Source: Acheta domesticus
Taxonomy: Eukaryota > Arthropoda > Insecta > Orthoptera > Gryllidae
Length of the DNA: 64,000 bases
NCBI GenBank assembly: GCA_031308135.1
Contig: JAHLJT010008756.1
Span: 107,338,415 to 107,402,414, forward strand
Reading direction: 5' to 3'
The position numbers and the translations under genes are program-made. Under the pieces are notes generated by a model. It was not told the DNA's origin. It worked only from the letters and a program-made list of their open reading frames with translations, and made no database searches. Below, piece after piece: positions 45,561-58,544 of this stretch. Every line of letters starts with the position of its first letter. Position 1 is the first letter of the stretch.

Positions 45561-48500
45561 CTCTCGTAAGCTGGCACCATCTTAATCGGTTATCACGAAA
45601 ACAAATGCGCCATATTGTAGGATAATTTAATTGTTCATTAATTACGCATATGTTTTAATAATTTTTGTGTACTTAATTAGCGATTAAATCGTTATACAAG
45701 ATGGCATATTCATTTTTCTGTTAAGCGATAGTGGTGGTGCCAGCTTGGGTAAAGGGCGAGTTCATCATTAATTTCTCGGAAGTTTGAGGAGAAATTAGAT
45801 AATTTTTCCTAATTAATAATCATTTCAATATTTTTAAATGATGGCGTATTTGTGTTGATCGTGATTCTGGTAGTGCCAGCTTCAGGGAGGTCGCAGATGC
45901 CCCAACTTCGCCCGTGTAGCTCACTAAGTCTCAGCAACTGTCGCACCTGTGTGCTTTGCACTACGTTATTTTTTTACTCTCGACTCCCCTAGTCCTTGGC
46001 CAGTGCTGAATAACGCTGCCCATGATGCCGAATAACGCTGTCTATGATCTTGGAAGATTTCCGTTTGAAATATTTGAGGAAAAAAGGTAAAAACTATTCA
46101 GTTCTGGGTATAAGCAATTTATTGATAATTGGTGAAACGATAAGAAATTCTGTGATTAAAGGGAATATTGACCTTGGGATTATCCGAAATGTCCATTTTT
46201 TGGCAGTAAAATAAACGGAAAGACAAGTTAATACTCTCGAAAATATTTTTGCTAAAAGAGCATGCGCAACGCGTTTCTTTCCCTTATTTTTAGAAAAAGG
46301 CATAGAAAGAAGCTTTTCATCGTTTCAAAATAACAAGAGGCCTTTTAGAGTTTACAAACAGTAATATGACATTTCGAACATTTGATCGCCCACCAGTTTT
46401 TGCAAAATACGAAAATGAATGCTGTGTTTATCTCTCCATGTACAGTGAGTTAAATTTGTCTTCTTAACCTTAGACTGCTCCCCCTTTTTTCTAAGTCATT
46501 GATGTTCTCCTGGGGTATTCTGTAACCCCTCGTGCATATGTAATTTTCTTATGCGCTTTAATATATTCTTTAAATATTATTGAAATGAAAATAATTTTTA
46601 GGAAGCTTTAACTTTCTTCTTTGTGATAGTTAATTCGAAAATGGAAAAAAATAGAGAGTAATATGTAAAATAAATTAAAAGGTATGTCTGGTGTAAAACA
46701 AATAAAAAGTGAATCAATCATGTCAGTAGTAAACAATTTTTCCCAAGCCTCACTCTTCACATTCTTTGCTGCTCCTTTTCTCCAGGAATTCTCAAAACAA
46801 TGTTACGAGAAAGTGTTCTGTTGAATGGTGGTGTGTTAAAAGATCACATACGACCATTCTTACATTTGATCACAGGCACTGGAGTAGTGGGATCATGGTC
46901 ATCTTCTGATGCATTTTGATACACAATCGTCACCAACCTCTACGCCAGACCTGCACAACGCCTGCTCCCGCGGGCATTCTGCCCGTGCGAGCGGACCGTC
47001 TGCCCACGACAGCGCCGAAAGTGCAAGTAGTGTGGAGTAGGAAGCTTTGCGGGAAGGGGAGACGTTTGACGTAGCACAACACGGCGGCGCGTAGATTGAA
47101 TGCCTGGGCGTCTAATACAATGATCCATGCTGCAAAATTATATGCTCACTTGTTTAAATGGATAACGTCTAGTATTTCAAGTTATAAGGGCTATAATTCA
47201 ATGTTAACGTTCTGTGCACTGCTGTATCCACCTTTGTATCCACCACTGTACTCGTATGTATTTTTCTTTTTTAAGTAAAAAAGCTTAACATGCTCGTAGT
47301 GACTCTTCAGCAATATTTTAGAGCAGTAGCTTTTTTAAAAAAATATTATTTAATTCTAACAAAAAATTACAATTTATTAATTGATTGTTCACCAGGAATT
47401 TTATAATCTCCAAATCACAAGCAAAATGAAGAAAATTATGAGAGCAATCTCTCAAATCAAGATTGACATAAATATTGAATATGTGGCAATTCCAAGAAGG
47501 GTAATGTTTAACAGCACATACACTGTGACTATTTTTTCCCATTATGAAACTGAATAAAAGAAATCAACGAGCAAACTTCTGTGACGATATGTCACGGACA
47601 ATCATGAGATTATCATGGGTAGTGTTAAATTGAATGCAAAGGGCTTAATATTTTTATATGATGTTGTAAACGACTCTGCACTCTTGTCAGAAATTAGTGC
47701 AGAAAATAATCATAATTTTTTCAAGTATAATATGCTTGTGCTTTAATAGAACAATCTTATTCAATTAAAAATAGCTAATGAAAAAATAGTTTATTACTTT
47801 CATCATCTCACAAAAACAATTCAGTATCATAATTTTGTCTTTAACAAATCATTAAATTGTGATTTCATGGTAGCAATGAGAATTACATTATTAGCCCTAC
47901 AGGCAATTATAATACTTGGTGTTCAAATCTTACATGTATAATTCGTTGTAGTTTCATATCTCGCACTGCCATGTATTGACAACAAACATTTACAATATAA
48001 TACAAAAGGCAATATTACATGAAGTGTATTTGACCGTCAAGTTTCTTGACGTTTCCTCTTTAAATTTACACGCTATGGTTCAAACTGCGCATTATAATTA
48101 GTAGTCCCCACTCTTTGAGTGAGTCCCCACCCTTCATCGATTTTCGCATTTGCCCCCGAGTTGCTCGCGCGCAGCTTCTGACGTCAGTGAAAGTGCAAAA
48201 TACTGGGCAGGTCTGCTCTACGCTATCATCTTGATCATCATAATTTCCTTCACTATCATACAAAGGATCATCTTTATTTAAAATGTAGTTTACGAAGCAA
48301 CTAAAACGTTCATTGTTAACAGACCCAGTCATGGTTTCACTGTAGCTTCATACAAAATCAATGTGCACTACTGCTTCTTGGGGTGTCTTGTCATCCCAAA
48401 CTGCTCCACACAACTGACAGATACAAGTACGGGCTTCAGCGCACATAGCCACGTGAACAACAATCTCAGTTTTAAGTATAGATGGATTCCTAGCCATCTG

Positions 48501-49779
48501 CGTGCGTGCGCAAAGAAAAAACAAAGAAAAACCAAACGTCTGGGGTGACGAGTCATCACGAGGAGCATTCTAGGGTTAATATCGTTTGCTCGTTCAGTGA
48601 TAAAACCTGAACTGAACACACACGTGATTTTTTTTCTTCCTGGGGCTTTTTCCAGCTTCAGGGGATGCCGGTTTTGTTTATCCGTGCCGGGTACCTACTA
48701 TGTTCCTTATGGGGACATATATTAATCTTTACACTAGACACTGGCACACGTGCGGGATCCTCGCTCTATGGTCAGCAGACTCGTATGCCCAAACACCAAG
48801 ACATCGCGTAATCGAGAGATTGACAAATACGTAAACTTAGATATGTAAACAAGGAAAAAGAAATTAAAAATGTATATAGGAGTTTCACTTGTGTACCTAC
48901 AATTTTTTTACGATTACTCGCGCCTTCCCTATTCTTTTCTTCCATTATTCTCAAAAGCAAAATATCTCGAATAACGTCGCAAAATCTTACTCCACTTACT
49001 TGCTTACAACCATTTTTTTCTCCTTCCAATCACACGTTTGTATACTTTCCCTTCAATGAACTGAACATGCGTAGCTGCCTTACATAAGCAATCTATTTGT
49101 CTACTTAAATATTTTTCAAAAAATACTCCAAACATGTAATAAAATTATCTGCACATTTCTGCAGAGCAAACACAGACATTTAAACGTGTAAAGTGAAAGA
49201 AATCAATTGTGATGTTTTCTAGATCATCTGACACATTTTCAAGCACCTCTTCTAAAAAATCTCATATTAGCGGTGCCTTATTTGCTCTTTTCATTGAATT
49301 GAAACAAACCATTGGTTCGTGTCAGTGAATAAATTCTCATCGCTTCGAAATTCCCGGTATCACTCCGGTTTCTTGCTAGTTGAAACGAAAAACGATGCCC
49401 CTCAGTCAAAATGTTATCTGACACAGAATTTAGGTCACAAAAAAAAACATTATCTTTTAGTAGTATTCCTATCTACATCAGTCGTATATCATACTTTACT
49501 TGTATCATTTTGGGCATATTTTGTCGTCTACTGTACCTCCAGTTGCTGTTGGCTTGTAGTCTACTACTACAATAAAAACTAAGATAATGCGATCTTTGCA
49601 TATTGACTTGATGTTTTTGAAGTGTCACAACAAACCGAAAGAGACTACCGACAGTTTAACGCAGCAACTTAGGAAACAAAATCAACAGTTCGTAGCCCTG
49701 GCTGCCGCAAAGTGCTTTAAGCGACGGGCAGCCTTAGAGAAGTCTACACAGGAGCACGTGGCGCGGGTAAGCCGCAAAT
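45561..49779. other. No recognised gene
   Basis: Mostly AT-rich. A minus frame at 48066-48332 (88 residues) has an acidic patch, DDPLYDSEGNYDDQDD, and an ATG at its start. A plus frame at 49587-49856 is Lys/Arg/Gln-rich. Neither is recognised. Neighbouring TCTTGTCATCCC (48388) and GGGTGACGAGTCA (48543) look weakly inverted. Confidence 0.35.
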
Positions 49780-50110
49780 CCGTACACGGGACACCGCGCT
49801 TCCAGAGCGTCTCCAGCGAGCGCGGGAGAGACACTAAGTCGCCCACGGGCCCCTAAGTAATCCCAAGGGCCGCCCTTAGAGCACTAGCGCCGCCTCGCGG
49901 CTCACGGTCGCATTACACTCCATCACGCGCCGATGTATGAGGCTATAGCCCGCACCCAGACCGCCATTGCTGGTCAGCACGACAGCTATATTCCCTTATT
50001 CCTAGCGGCGTCGCGCCGGTTTCTTTATTAATATCGCGGCCGTTTTAATTAAAAACGCACATAAATACGTCCGCGCTCGGGCGCGTTGTTACGGGGCAGA
50101 GAAAAAAAAA
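49780..50110. other. CpG-rich island with AT-rich cores
   Basis: Includes GGTTTCTTTATTAATATCGC, GGCCGTTTTAATTAAAAACG and CACATAAATACG embedded in CpG-rich sequence. This pattern is like insect developmental enhancers but is not proof. Confidence 0.4.
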
Positions 50111-50135
50111 TGTGGACGTGCGATCCACGCGCATC

Positions 50136-50221
50136 ATAACTCCACTTAATTTCGTGCCGGAAGGAGCAGGATTTTCCACACGGGAGGTTTCTAGTCTCTC
50201 CGCGAGAGGCGCTCGTACCGC
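50136..50221 (+). repeat. Repeat C, copy 1
   Basis: Shares CTTAATTTCG, GCCGGAAG, GGGAGGT, TCTCCGCGAGAGGCGCTCGT in order with 55137-55222. Confidence 0.75.
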
Positions 50222-50275
50222 GAATACAGGACAAGCGCAGCACTCTTCAAGCAGAGATGAAGTAATAATTATCAT

Positions 50276-50900
50276 TTAAACGCTGTTCAAAATAGATTGC
50301 AAGATCCAAAGGTTGTGAAAATTTGATACTTGTGAGGTTATTCTATATCAAGCTTTGAATACTTTAATCGTTCCTTAAGACTACCGACTTTGTAATAATT
50401 TCATAGCTTTGGATACTGTCAGTGCTGACTATGACAGCGATATTTGCAATATCTGTGGCCAACAGCGAATGTCTTTCTAGGCAAACTAGGCTGTGCTTGT
50501 ACTTGGAAGACGGCTATATTACCAACAGGTACACTGTGGGGGCATGACGCTAAATATTAATTTTTGGAATGAAATAGAAAACACCTAATCATATTTCATA
50601 TTTTAAATTCCCAAAACAGAATTATATTCGAGTTCTTTGCTTCTTTTTGTTTCATAACAAACCTCTGTAATATTAATTCAATCATACTGTACCCCTTCCG
50701 TTCTCTCAAGTCAGAGCACGCAAAACATAGAAACAAAATTAATGATTATTATAGTTAAATTATCCTAGAGAGGTTGTTAATTGGTGAGGGATTCCTGAAT
50801 TACTAGGTACATATTCTTGTGTTGTAAACAGATATTGCATTAACACTGAAGTTTGGGCGCCAAAAGAAGACAGTTTTACAGTGTAGAATGTGTGCGAGCA
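50276..50900. other. No gene seen
   Basis: AT-rich. The part next to the LINE (50760-50900) is open on minus without a recognised domain. Confidence 0.4.
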
Positions 50901-50942
50901 CCAAATGTTTAGCAGTGTTAACATTTTAAATTCGTAAATCAC

Positions 50943-51344
50943 AAATCATTTTGGAATAAATTGAACAACCATTTATCAAGAATTCATAAATTTTAAGACA
51001 TACATTTTAATATTCAGACTAAGAAGAAATATACCCGACATGGTCTTCACCTGAACCTTGTCGGAAAACATGCACTCGGTAGTGAGCTTGCAAAACACAT
51101 CATTTCACAAACTTGGCAGTGTCCTGCCCAAGACCCATCCCCACCCACATCTCCTAGTTCTCTTCCATCCCCTGGGACCCCTTTGGACCCAATTACCTTA
51201 TCCCCTGAACCTAATCCGTGTATTACCTTTCCCACTATTCATTCCTCTACATCTGTCACCCCTCCTTCCTCACCTCTTGTCACTGCTGGGACACGATACT
51301 TCCTTCGACCACGCACTCGAGGTAAAAATGAAATAAATAAATAG
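50943..51344 (+). pseudogene. LINE ORF1 C-terminal fragment (SGNH esterase end)
   Basis: The frame open at 50997-51344 begins with KKKYTRHGLHLNLVGKHALG, the conserved C-terminal block of the SGNH-type esterase domain in CR1/L2-group ORF1. The histidine in RHGLHLN is expected to be the catalytic one. A Pro/Ser/Thr-rich tail of about 75 residues follows, ending in Arg/Lys-rich residues and a TAG. A TAA at 50994-50996 breaks the frame; similarity continues upstream of it for about 17 codons and then is lost, so most of ORF1 is missing. ORF1 proteins of this type bind element RNA or lipids; the exact role is not settled. Confidence 0.78.
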
Positions 51345-51386
51345 CAACTACAGTCAGATGCAGCAGAAAAACATCCGTGTAGATAC

Positions 51387-54272
51387 ATGCAAAAGATTCG
51401 AATAATGCATCATAATGTGCAATCTCTTTCAAATAAAATTGAATTTATCGAGGCAGCATTACAATGTGATCTAAGACAAATAGATGTTTTTTGCTTTACA
51501 GAACATTGGTTGTCTCAAAATGATATAAACACACTCCAAATTCCTAGCTTTTACCTTGCAGGATCGTATTGCAGGGCGAAGGAATCAAATAAGGGCCCTG
51601 CTTACGGAGGTTCGTGTATTTACATAAGAAATTATATTGATTCTACCTTCTTGTCAGAATTCAATTTATATGCAGTTGAAAAAGTTTTTGAAACAACAGT
51701 AGTACATCTTACTACGCTCAAAATTATCTTACTTTGCATTTACAGACCTCCAACAAAGCGAGCTTCAGATTATTTCACTTTCTTGGAAAATCAAGAGATA
51801 ATTCTGAACAAAATTAGTAAACTCTCTTTTAAATCCATTGTTGTATGTGGAGATTTCAATATTGATTTTCTGAGCGAATCCCACGAAAAAGAGAAGTTTC
51901 TGAATTTACTTCATTCTTTTAATTTAGACATTACAGTGAATGTACCTACACGGAATACGCTTAAATCACAAAAAGCATTAGATCAAATTATAATTAACAA
52001 AACCACAACTACATATGAAATAATAACGAATAATCTAGGATACAGTGACCACGATGCACAAATTCTTACAATTACTAGGAACATAAACACTGACACGATA
52101 AATAATACACGCATGTGCAGAGCATTCACTAAAGTTAATATAAAATTATTTACGGACTACTTGATGAAGGAATCATGGGACGAAGTTTATAACGCTGTTG
52201 ACACAAATGAAAAATATAATTTATTTTTCTCCAAGCTTTCAATTCATTTTAACGCGTGCTTTCCTATTAAAAAGAGAAAATTAAACATTTCAAGCAAAAG
52301 TAATACTTGGATCACACAAGGAATTAGAACATCGTGTAAAAACAAACGTACGCTTTACTTTATTTCTAAACATCATAACGTATCACCCGGTTTCCATATA
52401 TACTTCCGAGAATATAAAAGAATTTTAAGAAAAGTAATAGCTCAGGCAAAAATAATGAAAAATAGTCTGGACATTTTGAGCGCTAGTAACAAAACTAAAG
52501 CAATGTGGGATATCGTAAAAAATACAACCACATCATCTCGATACCTTGTAGAGAATGTTATTTTAAAGGATAATGAAAGAGAAACGAGTAATCCGGAAAA
52601 AAGTTGCCAATCTCTTCAACAAACACTTTTCCAGAATTGCGTCTGATCTCACGAAGGGACTAAAATCACAAAATTCAACATTTTACACTTCCCAAAAAAA
52701 TTTCAGATACGATGTTTATTCCCGAAACTTCTCCCAACGAAATCCTCAGAATAGTCAGTAAACTAAAAAATAAATATTCATCTGGTTTAGATGAATTTCC
52801 GGATTGTTTATTAAAAACTTGTGCACCTGCCTTTATACATCCGTTAACTCACATTTTCAATGCTTCTTTATGTACAGGAATATTTCCAGATATTTTCAAA
52901 ACAGCAAAAATTAAGCCACTTTTTAAAAAAGGGAACAAAAATGATATTCAAAATTACCGGCCAATTTCTCTTTTGTCAGTTTTCTCTCAAAAATATTAGA
53001 AAGGCTTTTCTACTTACGAATGGAACATTTCTCAGGAAAAACAGAGCGTTTTCAGACTCACAAACACGGTTTTAGAAAATCAAAATCTACGGAAACTGCC
53101 ATTTTTTCTTTTCTCAAAGATGTTGCTTCATCAATAGACCAAAATGAAGTACCCATTGGAATATTCTTAGATCTCTCGAAAGCTTTTGACGTTATTGACC
53201 ATGAGATCTTGCTCTCAAAATTACCTTCGTATGGAATTCGTGGTATTGCCCTAGATTGGATAACTTCTTACCTTAAACATCGGACTCAAAGAGTAGAAAT
53301 ACCATACTGGCAGGAAAGGACATTACATACTTATATTTCCAATTCTTTGCCAATTGTGCATGGGGTCCCGCAAGGTTCGATCTTAGGTCCTATTCTCTTT
53401 CTGTTATATGTAAACGATATGCCCTCGTCTATTAAAAATGGAAGAACGGTTCTGTTTGCTGTATGACACGAATGTTCTTTGCAAAAAAGAAGCAGTAATA
53501 GTACAATTTCAGAAGTTTCAAATTGGTTTAATAATAACAAATTAATTGTTAACGAAAGAAAACTGTTTCAATGCATTTTTGCATCTCAAATCGGAAATCG
53601 CATGTTCCATTGAAAATGAACAATATGCAATTAGCTGATGTTGAGGCAACAAAATTTTAGGTCTTTCAATTCAATCAAACCTCAAATGGAATGTACATAT
53701 AACAGAATTAAACACTAAATTAAGTTCATTATGCTATGCATTCAGAATTCTTTCAAATTCTGTCAGCCTTCATGCAGCTCGTTGCGTTTATTTTGCAAAT
53801 GTGCATTCCCGCCTGAGATATGGCATAATATTCTGGGGAAGCTCATCCTGTAGTATTCAGACCTTCAGATTGCAAAAGAAAATTATTCGAATAATGAAAA
53901 AATGGCCTTCCACGTGATTCCTGCAAGCCTCTTTTCATTGAGCTGGGAATCCTACCATTGCCTTGTCTATTTATTTACGAATCTGTAATATTTGTCAAAA
54001 ATGACCTACTTAACGGAGGGAACATATTTTCATGCAATATTGATATTTATAATTACAACACACGCCGTAGAAATCACGTGCATCAAGTGTCAGTATCAAC
54101 AGCTCAGTACAAGAAATCAACATACATACATGTACGTTACTTTACAACGCATTGCCAGATGACATAAAACAATTAAAGTCGGTACACAAATTTAAGTTAA
54201 AAGTAAAATCTTTTCTGCTGCAAAACTGTTTTTATACAATTAGAGACTATACTGATCGTGAAAAAGAAAAAT
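51387..54272 (+). pseudogene. CR1-group LINE ORF2: endonuclease and reverse transcriptase
   Basis: ORF2 nicks the target and reverse-transcribes the element there. From the ATG at 51387: AP-endonuclease motifs HHNVQSL, FTEHWL, CIYRPP, CGDFNID and SDHDAQ (residues about 7-225), then a linker. RT motifs follow: SSGLDEFPDCLLK, NYRPISLL, HGFRKSKST, FLDLSKAFDVIDH, GVPQGSILGP. The length (about 960 codons) fits CR1/L2/Jockey-group ORF2, and the frame ends with a typical LPDDIKQLKSVHKFK tail. Frame changes lie near 52600, 52715 and 52990. One at about 53460 falls in the FADD catalytic motif itself. Further stops follow at 53610-53900. Inactive. Confidence 0.92.
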
Positions 54273-54358
54273 AATGTTTAATGTAACAAAACAAAGATAT
54301 ATAATGAATTAGTTTATGTTTGCATTGTATACATTTAAAAAATATTTAATACGCCTGT

Positions 54359-54490
54359 AACAAGTAATGTACTTCAGCTTCCGGGTCAATGACCCCCATC
54401 TCGATCAGGTTTTTGTCCAGTTTCCCTGATCCATTGAGCAAATGCTGAGATGGCCCCTTGTTTTGCTTCTGGACGTAAATGTAGCTTCAC
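54359..54490 (+). repeat. Repeat D, copy 1
   Basis: GGGTCAATGACCC, CCAGTTTCCCTGATC, GAGCAAATGCTGAGAT and CTTCTGGACGTAAATGT align in order with 60509-60640. Confidence 0.75.
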
Positions 54491-55136
54491 TGTGCGCACG
54501 TTTTGTTGAGCACGATCCTTTTGCTTGTAGTTCATTTACAGTTAAAAATTGATTTTCTATAACTCGGGAACAAACATTTTTCAAATATCTTTATTTTCTA
54601 AAATAATTATTTTCTAAATTCATTTTTTTTTTTTTTTTTTTTAAATTCTGGCCCTCAAGAAAATGTGCGCAGATAAATTTCTTTCCCCACACGTCATATA
54701 CAGTTTTTACTGTTTTTTTTGACAAATAAACAAATAAACAAATAAACAAATACAAGAACTGTTGAATTGCTGAAAGTATTAGAATATGATAAACAGTATA
54801 TTTTGAAAACTAGAATTTGTAAGCACTAGTTACGTTTTGAAGCATCCTGTAACTATACAAACAGGATGCGCCTATTGAAATATCACCTAACATTCGCCCT
54901 GGAAATTATATTTCGCTCCAGATAGTAAGTACAGCGTCTCTCCGCAAGTGCTCAAACCGTTGACAGTTTGCAAGCATGTGAGAAAGATATCAAATAAACC
55001 AAAAATGTAATTATTCCCCTTCTGCTAAAGGGTTCAAAGAAGTTATAAGAATTTAGAAATAAACTCTCTTTCGTTATGATGGGAACGTTAGCTACATCTT
55101 TTGAAGCACCCTGTGTAGCATTCGAAGACTCACGAT
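54491..55136. other. No gene; poly-T and AAAC-type short arrays
   Basis: A 20-base poly-T run at 54623-54642 and an (AAACAAAT)-type array at 54722-54752. The rest is AT-rich. Confidence 0.6.
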
Positions 55137-55222
55137 CGTAACTTTACTTAATTTCGCACCGGAAGTAAGATTACTCTGCACGTGGGAGGTATCTCATTTC
55201 TCCGCGACAGGCGCTCGTGTAG
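55137..55222 (+). repeat. Repeat C, copy 2
   Basis: Partner of 50136-50221. Here the CpG island follows it, while at copy 1 it precedes. Confidence 0.75.
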
Positions 55223-55500
55223 CGGGCAGCCGACAGTCGCAGCCCGCGTGAAGCACGGCCTCCTGGATCGCGCGACCGTTGCGTCGGCGCGAGTCGCGGT
55301 TGTTTATGACTGCAATTTCCTTGACGCGCGGCGCGTTTTTGTTCATTACGCGCGTACGTAATGCAGCTGTCCGCCGACCGCGGCGCTGGGGGCGCGCGCG
55401 GCGCGTGGGACGTGAGCTACGCGTGACGTAAACGGAGCTGCGCGGGGTACTATAGGTTGCGCTTGTGGACGCGCGGAATAAAAATCCGCAGGCAGAGAAC
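55223..55500. other. CpG-rich island
   Basis: Contains GCGGTTGTTTATGACTGC, GTTCATTACGCGCGTACG and GGGGGCGCGCGCGGCGCG. No recognised coding domain. Confidence 0.5.
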
Positions 55501-55689
55501 TCAGGTGCGGGCAGATGTATACTCATCGTCCACGCACAGCTCATCTCCATTGATTAGATGAACTACAGATTTTTTTGTAGTAATTAGTATTCTTATCCTT
55601 ACTGTTTGTGCTATCTTTACGGTTTTGTCTCACCCTCTTCCAGCTACCTATTGGTGCCCTAAAAGGCATTTTTTGCCACGTTTTCTAAG

Positions 55690-56290
55690 AGTTTCGGAAC
55701 CCTAATGGTAGAATTAGAATATAAAGTTACGAATATTTGAAGAGTAAAACCTGATCCCTCATGCAAATTTTTTATTGAAATATTTGGAGCTGCTTTTGGG
55801 AAAATGTCTAAGCTTTCTGAAAATGCGCAAATTTCAGCTCATTTCCACAGTCTAACTTTTGAGTTTTGGAGAAACTTCATAAAAATTAACCAAGCTCACT
55901 TACACATGCACTGATGCATAACAAGTGTCCGTCATGTAAATATTAACGATATGACCGATATTTCAAAAAAAAATTACAGTTCTGTACGTTTTTGAAAAGA
56001 AAACAACAACAACAAAAAACTGCATGAAAGTGACATTTGTAATACGATAGTCAGCACATTTAACTCTCTCCGTACAAAAAATAAACTATTTGGAGAGGGT
56101 GCCTAAATGGCGTTTGAGTATTTATGAAAATGCTCAATTTTGAGCTCATTTTCACAGAAACCTGTTGAGTTTTCAAAACTACCAAAGATTTAATATTTAG
56201 ATACCTTGTACTCACATATGCAGGAAAGAGTAAAAAAATGCCCGTAAATATGTTTAAAATACAGTTTTTTGGTAACTGTTGCATTCTAAA
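55690..56290 (+). repeat. R1 family, copy 5 (5' blocks)
   Basis: Two rounds of the TGAGCTCATTTTCACAGAAA / GAAAATGC 5' block (near 55820 and 56130) in R1 order; the 3' blocks are missing. Confidence 0.65.
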
Positions 56291-56916
56291 TGGGAACTCC
56301 AGATGTAAGATCTGAAATACAACAATTTTAACATATCAAAAAACTAAAAGATGATGCCTTTATCTTAGCCAGAGGTCACAATATTCAGGAGGAGATGTTT
56401 AATGCCAAGTCGTCGTACGAGAAAGAAAAATTGTCAATTAGAATAATCTGGAGTGAAAGCCTGTCCAATACAATATAACGTACAACTTCTGATATCTCAA
56501 CTACTACACGGTCAATTCACGAGGGAGGGTCGGCGGCGCTGGGCGGTTCCTTAAAAGGTCCCTAATAGTGATGTTATCCGGAGATTCCCCAACTGTTGAT
56601 TGAATCGGTAGTCCGATTACTTTTCCTAACGAGTCGTTCAATCCAAATGAATCGTTGAAATCGTCCACTTCCTGTCGCGGAATCTGTGCTGTGATTGGTG
56701 GATCGGAGCTCTCGATGCGGCTCTTTCAAAATCTCCAGAAAACGGATATTCATCAATATTGTAATTGACATTTCATAAATCACAGAACTTTTAGAACACT
56801 TCGAAATAAATGAACATAATATGCCTTTATGAATCGTTTAAAATCAATTTGACTATCTTTTACGTCAAATTGCCCAATTGTACTTCGGTTTTTCTTTCTT
56901 GGCGTACGGAGTGTGC
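56291..56916. other. No gene seen
   Basis: Mixed composition, no coding signal. Confidence 0.4.
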
Positions 56917-57072
56917 CAATAAAATGGAATATCTCAGGATATTTTGCGTCGTTCCCCGTTGTGCCGCCAAGAGTCGCATGATCGCCAGCACTGCTTGACC
57001 ACAGTCGCGATCATGCGACTCCTAGCGACACAATTAAGAACGACGCGAATACCGTGATATTCCATTTTATTG
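56917..57072. mobile_element. Hairpin MITE
   Basis: CAATAAAATGGAATATC at the left pairs with GATATTCCATTTTATTG at the right, and the arms continue through GCGTCGTT and GAGTCGCATGATCGC for about 65 bases with some mismatches around a loop of about 20. No convincing target duplication and no coding. Confidence 0.75.
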
Positions 57073-58503
57073 ATACCCCCCCGTCGTCACAAAACTGGCT
57101 ACCAGCATCAAGGCTGAAATATTGAGGTGGCCTTGATAGTATTGAAGCGCGGAACCAAAAATTTATTTGAATGTTGAGGAATGTCTCATCTGATGAATTA
57201 TGATGTGAAAAACGTTTCTTTGAAATTTTAGTTTTAAGTCCCTAAAACGTTTGGTTTAGAGTTATTTGACAAAAACCTCTGGCAAGTCTTGCGGGTTACA
57301 TTTGACTTGAATATTAAGATGCGTTATTTTTAAAACAAATCCTTCATATTTTTAAAGTCAATGTGCAATTCGTCAAGTCTCCGTGAAATTCTCTTTCTTT
57401 AAGGACCTCAGTTATAAGATTGGTTGCGTGTGAGAGCCGCAACGGAAAGGATACTACTGAAATAATACGGAGACCATATATTCAGCATTTTTAGGTCATA
57501 AAGCATATTTTTTAATAGCACATTTCAAACTTTTCTGTTGTACAGTATGAATCGAAAGTTACGCGCTCGATGGTGTCGATGTAATCCTGCAAATGGGCGG
57601 AGCGCTAAATTTAGCATTCTAGTAGTTGTCTCAACCTTATCATTTTTATGAAAGCGTATTTCATTCTGTTTCCTGAAATCTAAAAACTATTCCTATTAGA
57701 CTCCGATACACAAGAAACGTTTTCTGTTAAGCTCCTCACGTTCTATGTGATTTGAAATGTCAGATCCCGGAACTTCATGCACTGAAAACGTAAAAATTAT
57801 ACAGACAAACCTGCACTTAAAATTGGAAATATATGCACTTAAATAGTCAACATACCGCTTAAAAACTCGAATATGCATTAAAAAAATATGGTGAACTACA
57901 GATAACATTTTATTATATAATTTGTTCATTTGGTAAAAAGGGCGTGTAATAAATATATATTTTCAAACATCATAATTGCCCAAACATTTATAAACTAAGA
58001 GAACCATATCATTGATACAAGATGCCACTAACATTCAGACCAGTTTACTAAGTTCATGCGCACGAATAAAGTTACAGGAAGTAAATCGCTTCAAGAGAAA
58101 ACAATCTTATCAGAAGACTATCGTAAATATGTTGATACCGAAACATTGGCGTAGCTTAATTCAGTTTTCTTTTGAAAGAGAAATACACGAAAATATCTGA
58201 CTTCGACACCCACTTCTATGTAAAAAACGTGGAATATAAGCCCTTACATATACCGCGTGGATAAAAATATGCATTTAGTGAAAAAAATATCCCAGAAATA
58301 TGCAATTATTGCAAAATAAAAACAGGCTACTTTGTTTCATTTTTGGTGACAGGTAAAGTTTATATATTCTGACCGGCTGCTCCTGTGGACACTTGTATCC
58401 ATATTTTATTCTACCAAAAATATAAAATTTGATTTGATTTGAGCCAGGATCCCTCGAAGCCACTCCGTCGGGGTGAATTTATTTTATGGGTCCGACAGGT
58501 CGC
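57073..58503. other. No gene seen
   Basis: AT-rich, no coding signal. Confidence 0.4.
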
Positions 58504-58513
58504 CACACACACA

Positions 58514-58544
<31 letters not shown>
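58504..58544 (+). repeat. (CA)n microsatellite
   Basis: About 20 CA units with one interruption at 58521. Confidence 0.95.

Larger units (their letters stand above)
50900..54350 (+). mobile_element. CR1-group LINE, 5'-truncated
   Basis: Holds the end of an ORF1 with an esterase-type C-terminus and a full-length ORF2 (endonuclease plus reverse transcriptase), in the usual order and with a 42-base gap. The 5' start cannot be fixed; coding similarity fades near 50940. The 3' end lies somewhere between the ORF2 stop at 54272 and repeat D at 54359. Multiple frameshifts and stops show it is inactive. Confidence 0.88.

Noticed and set aside
48066..48332. Acidic 88-residue frame as a transposase N-terminus
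   Set aside because: Too short, with no catalytic motif; resemblance is only in Asp/Glu content.
48388..48556. Weak inverted ends suggesting a MITE
   Set aside because: About 12 of 16 bases match, with no target duplication.
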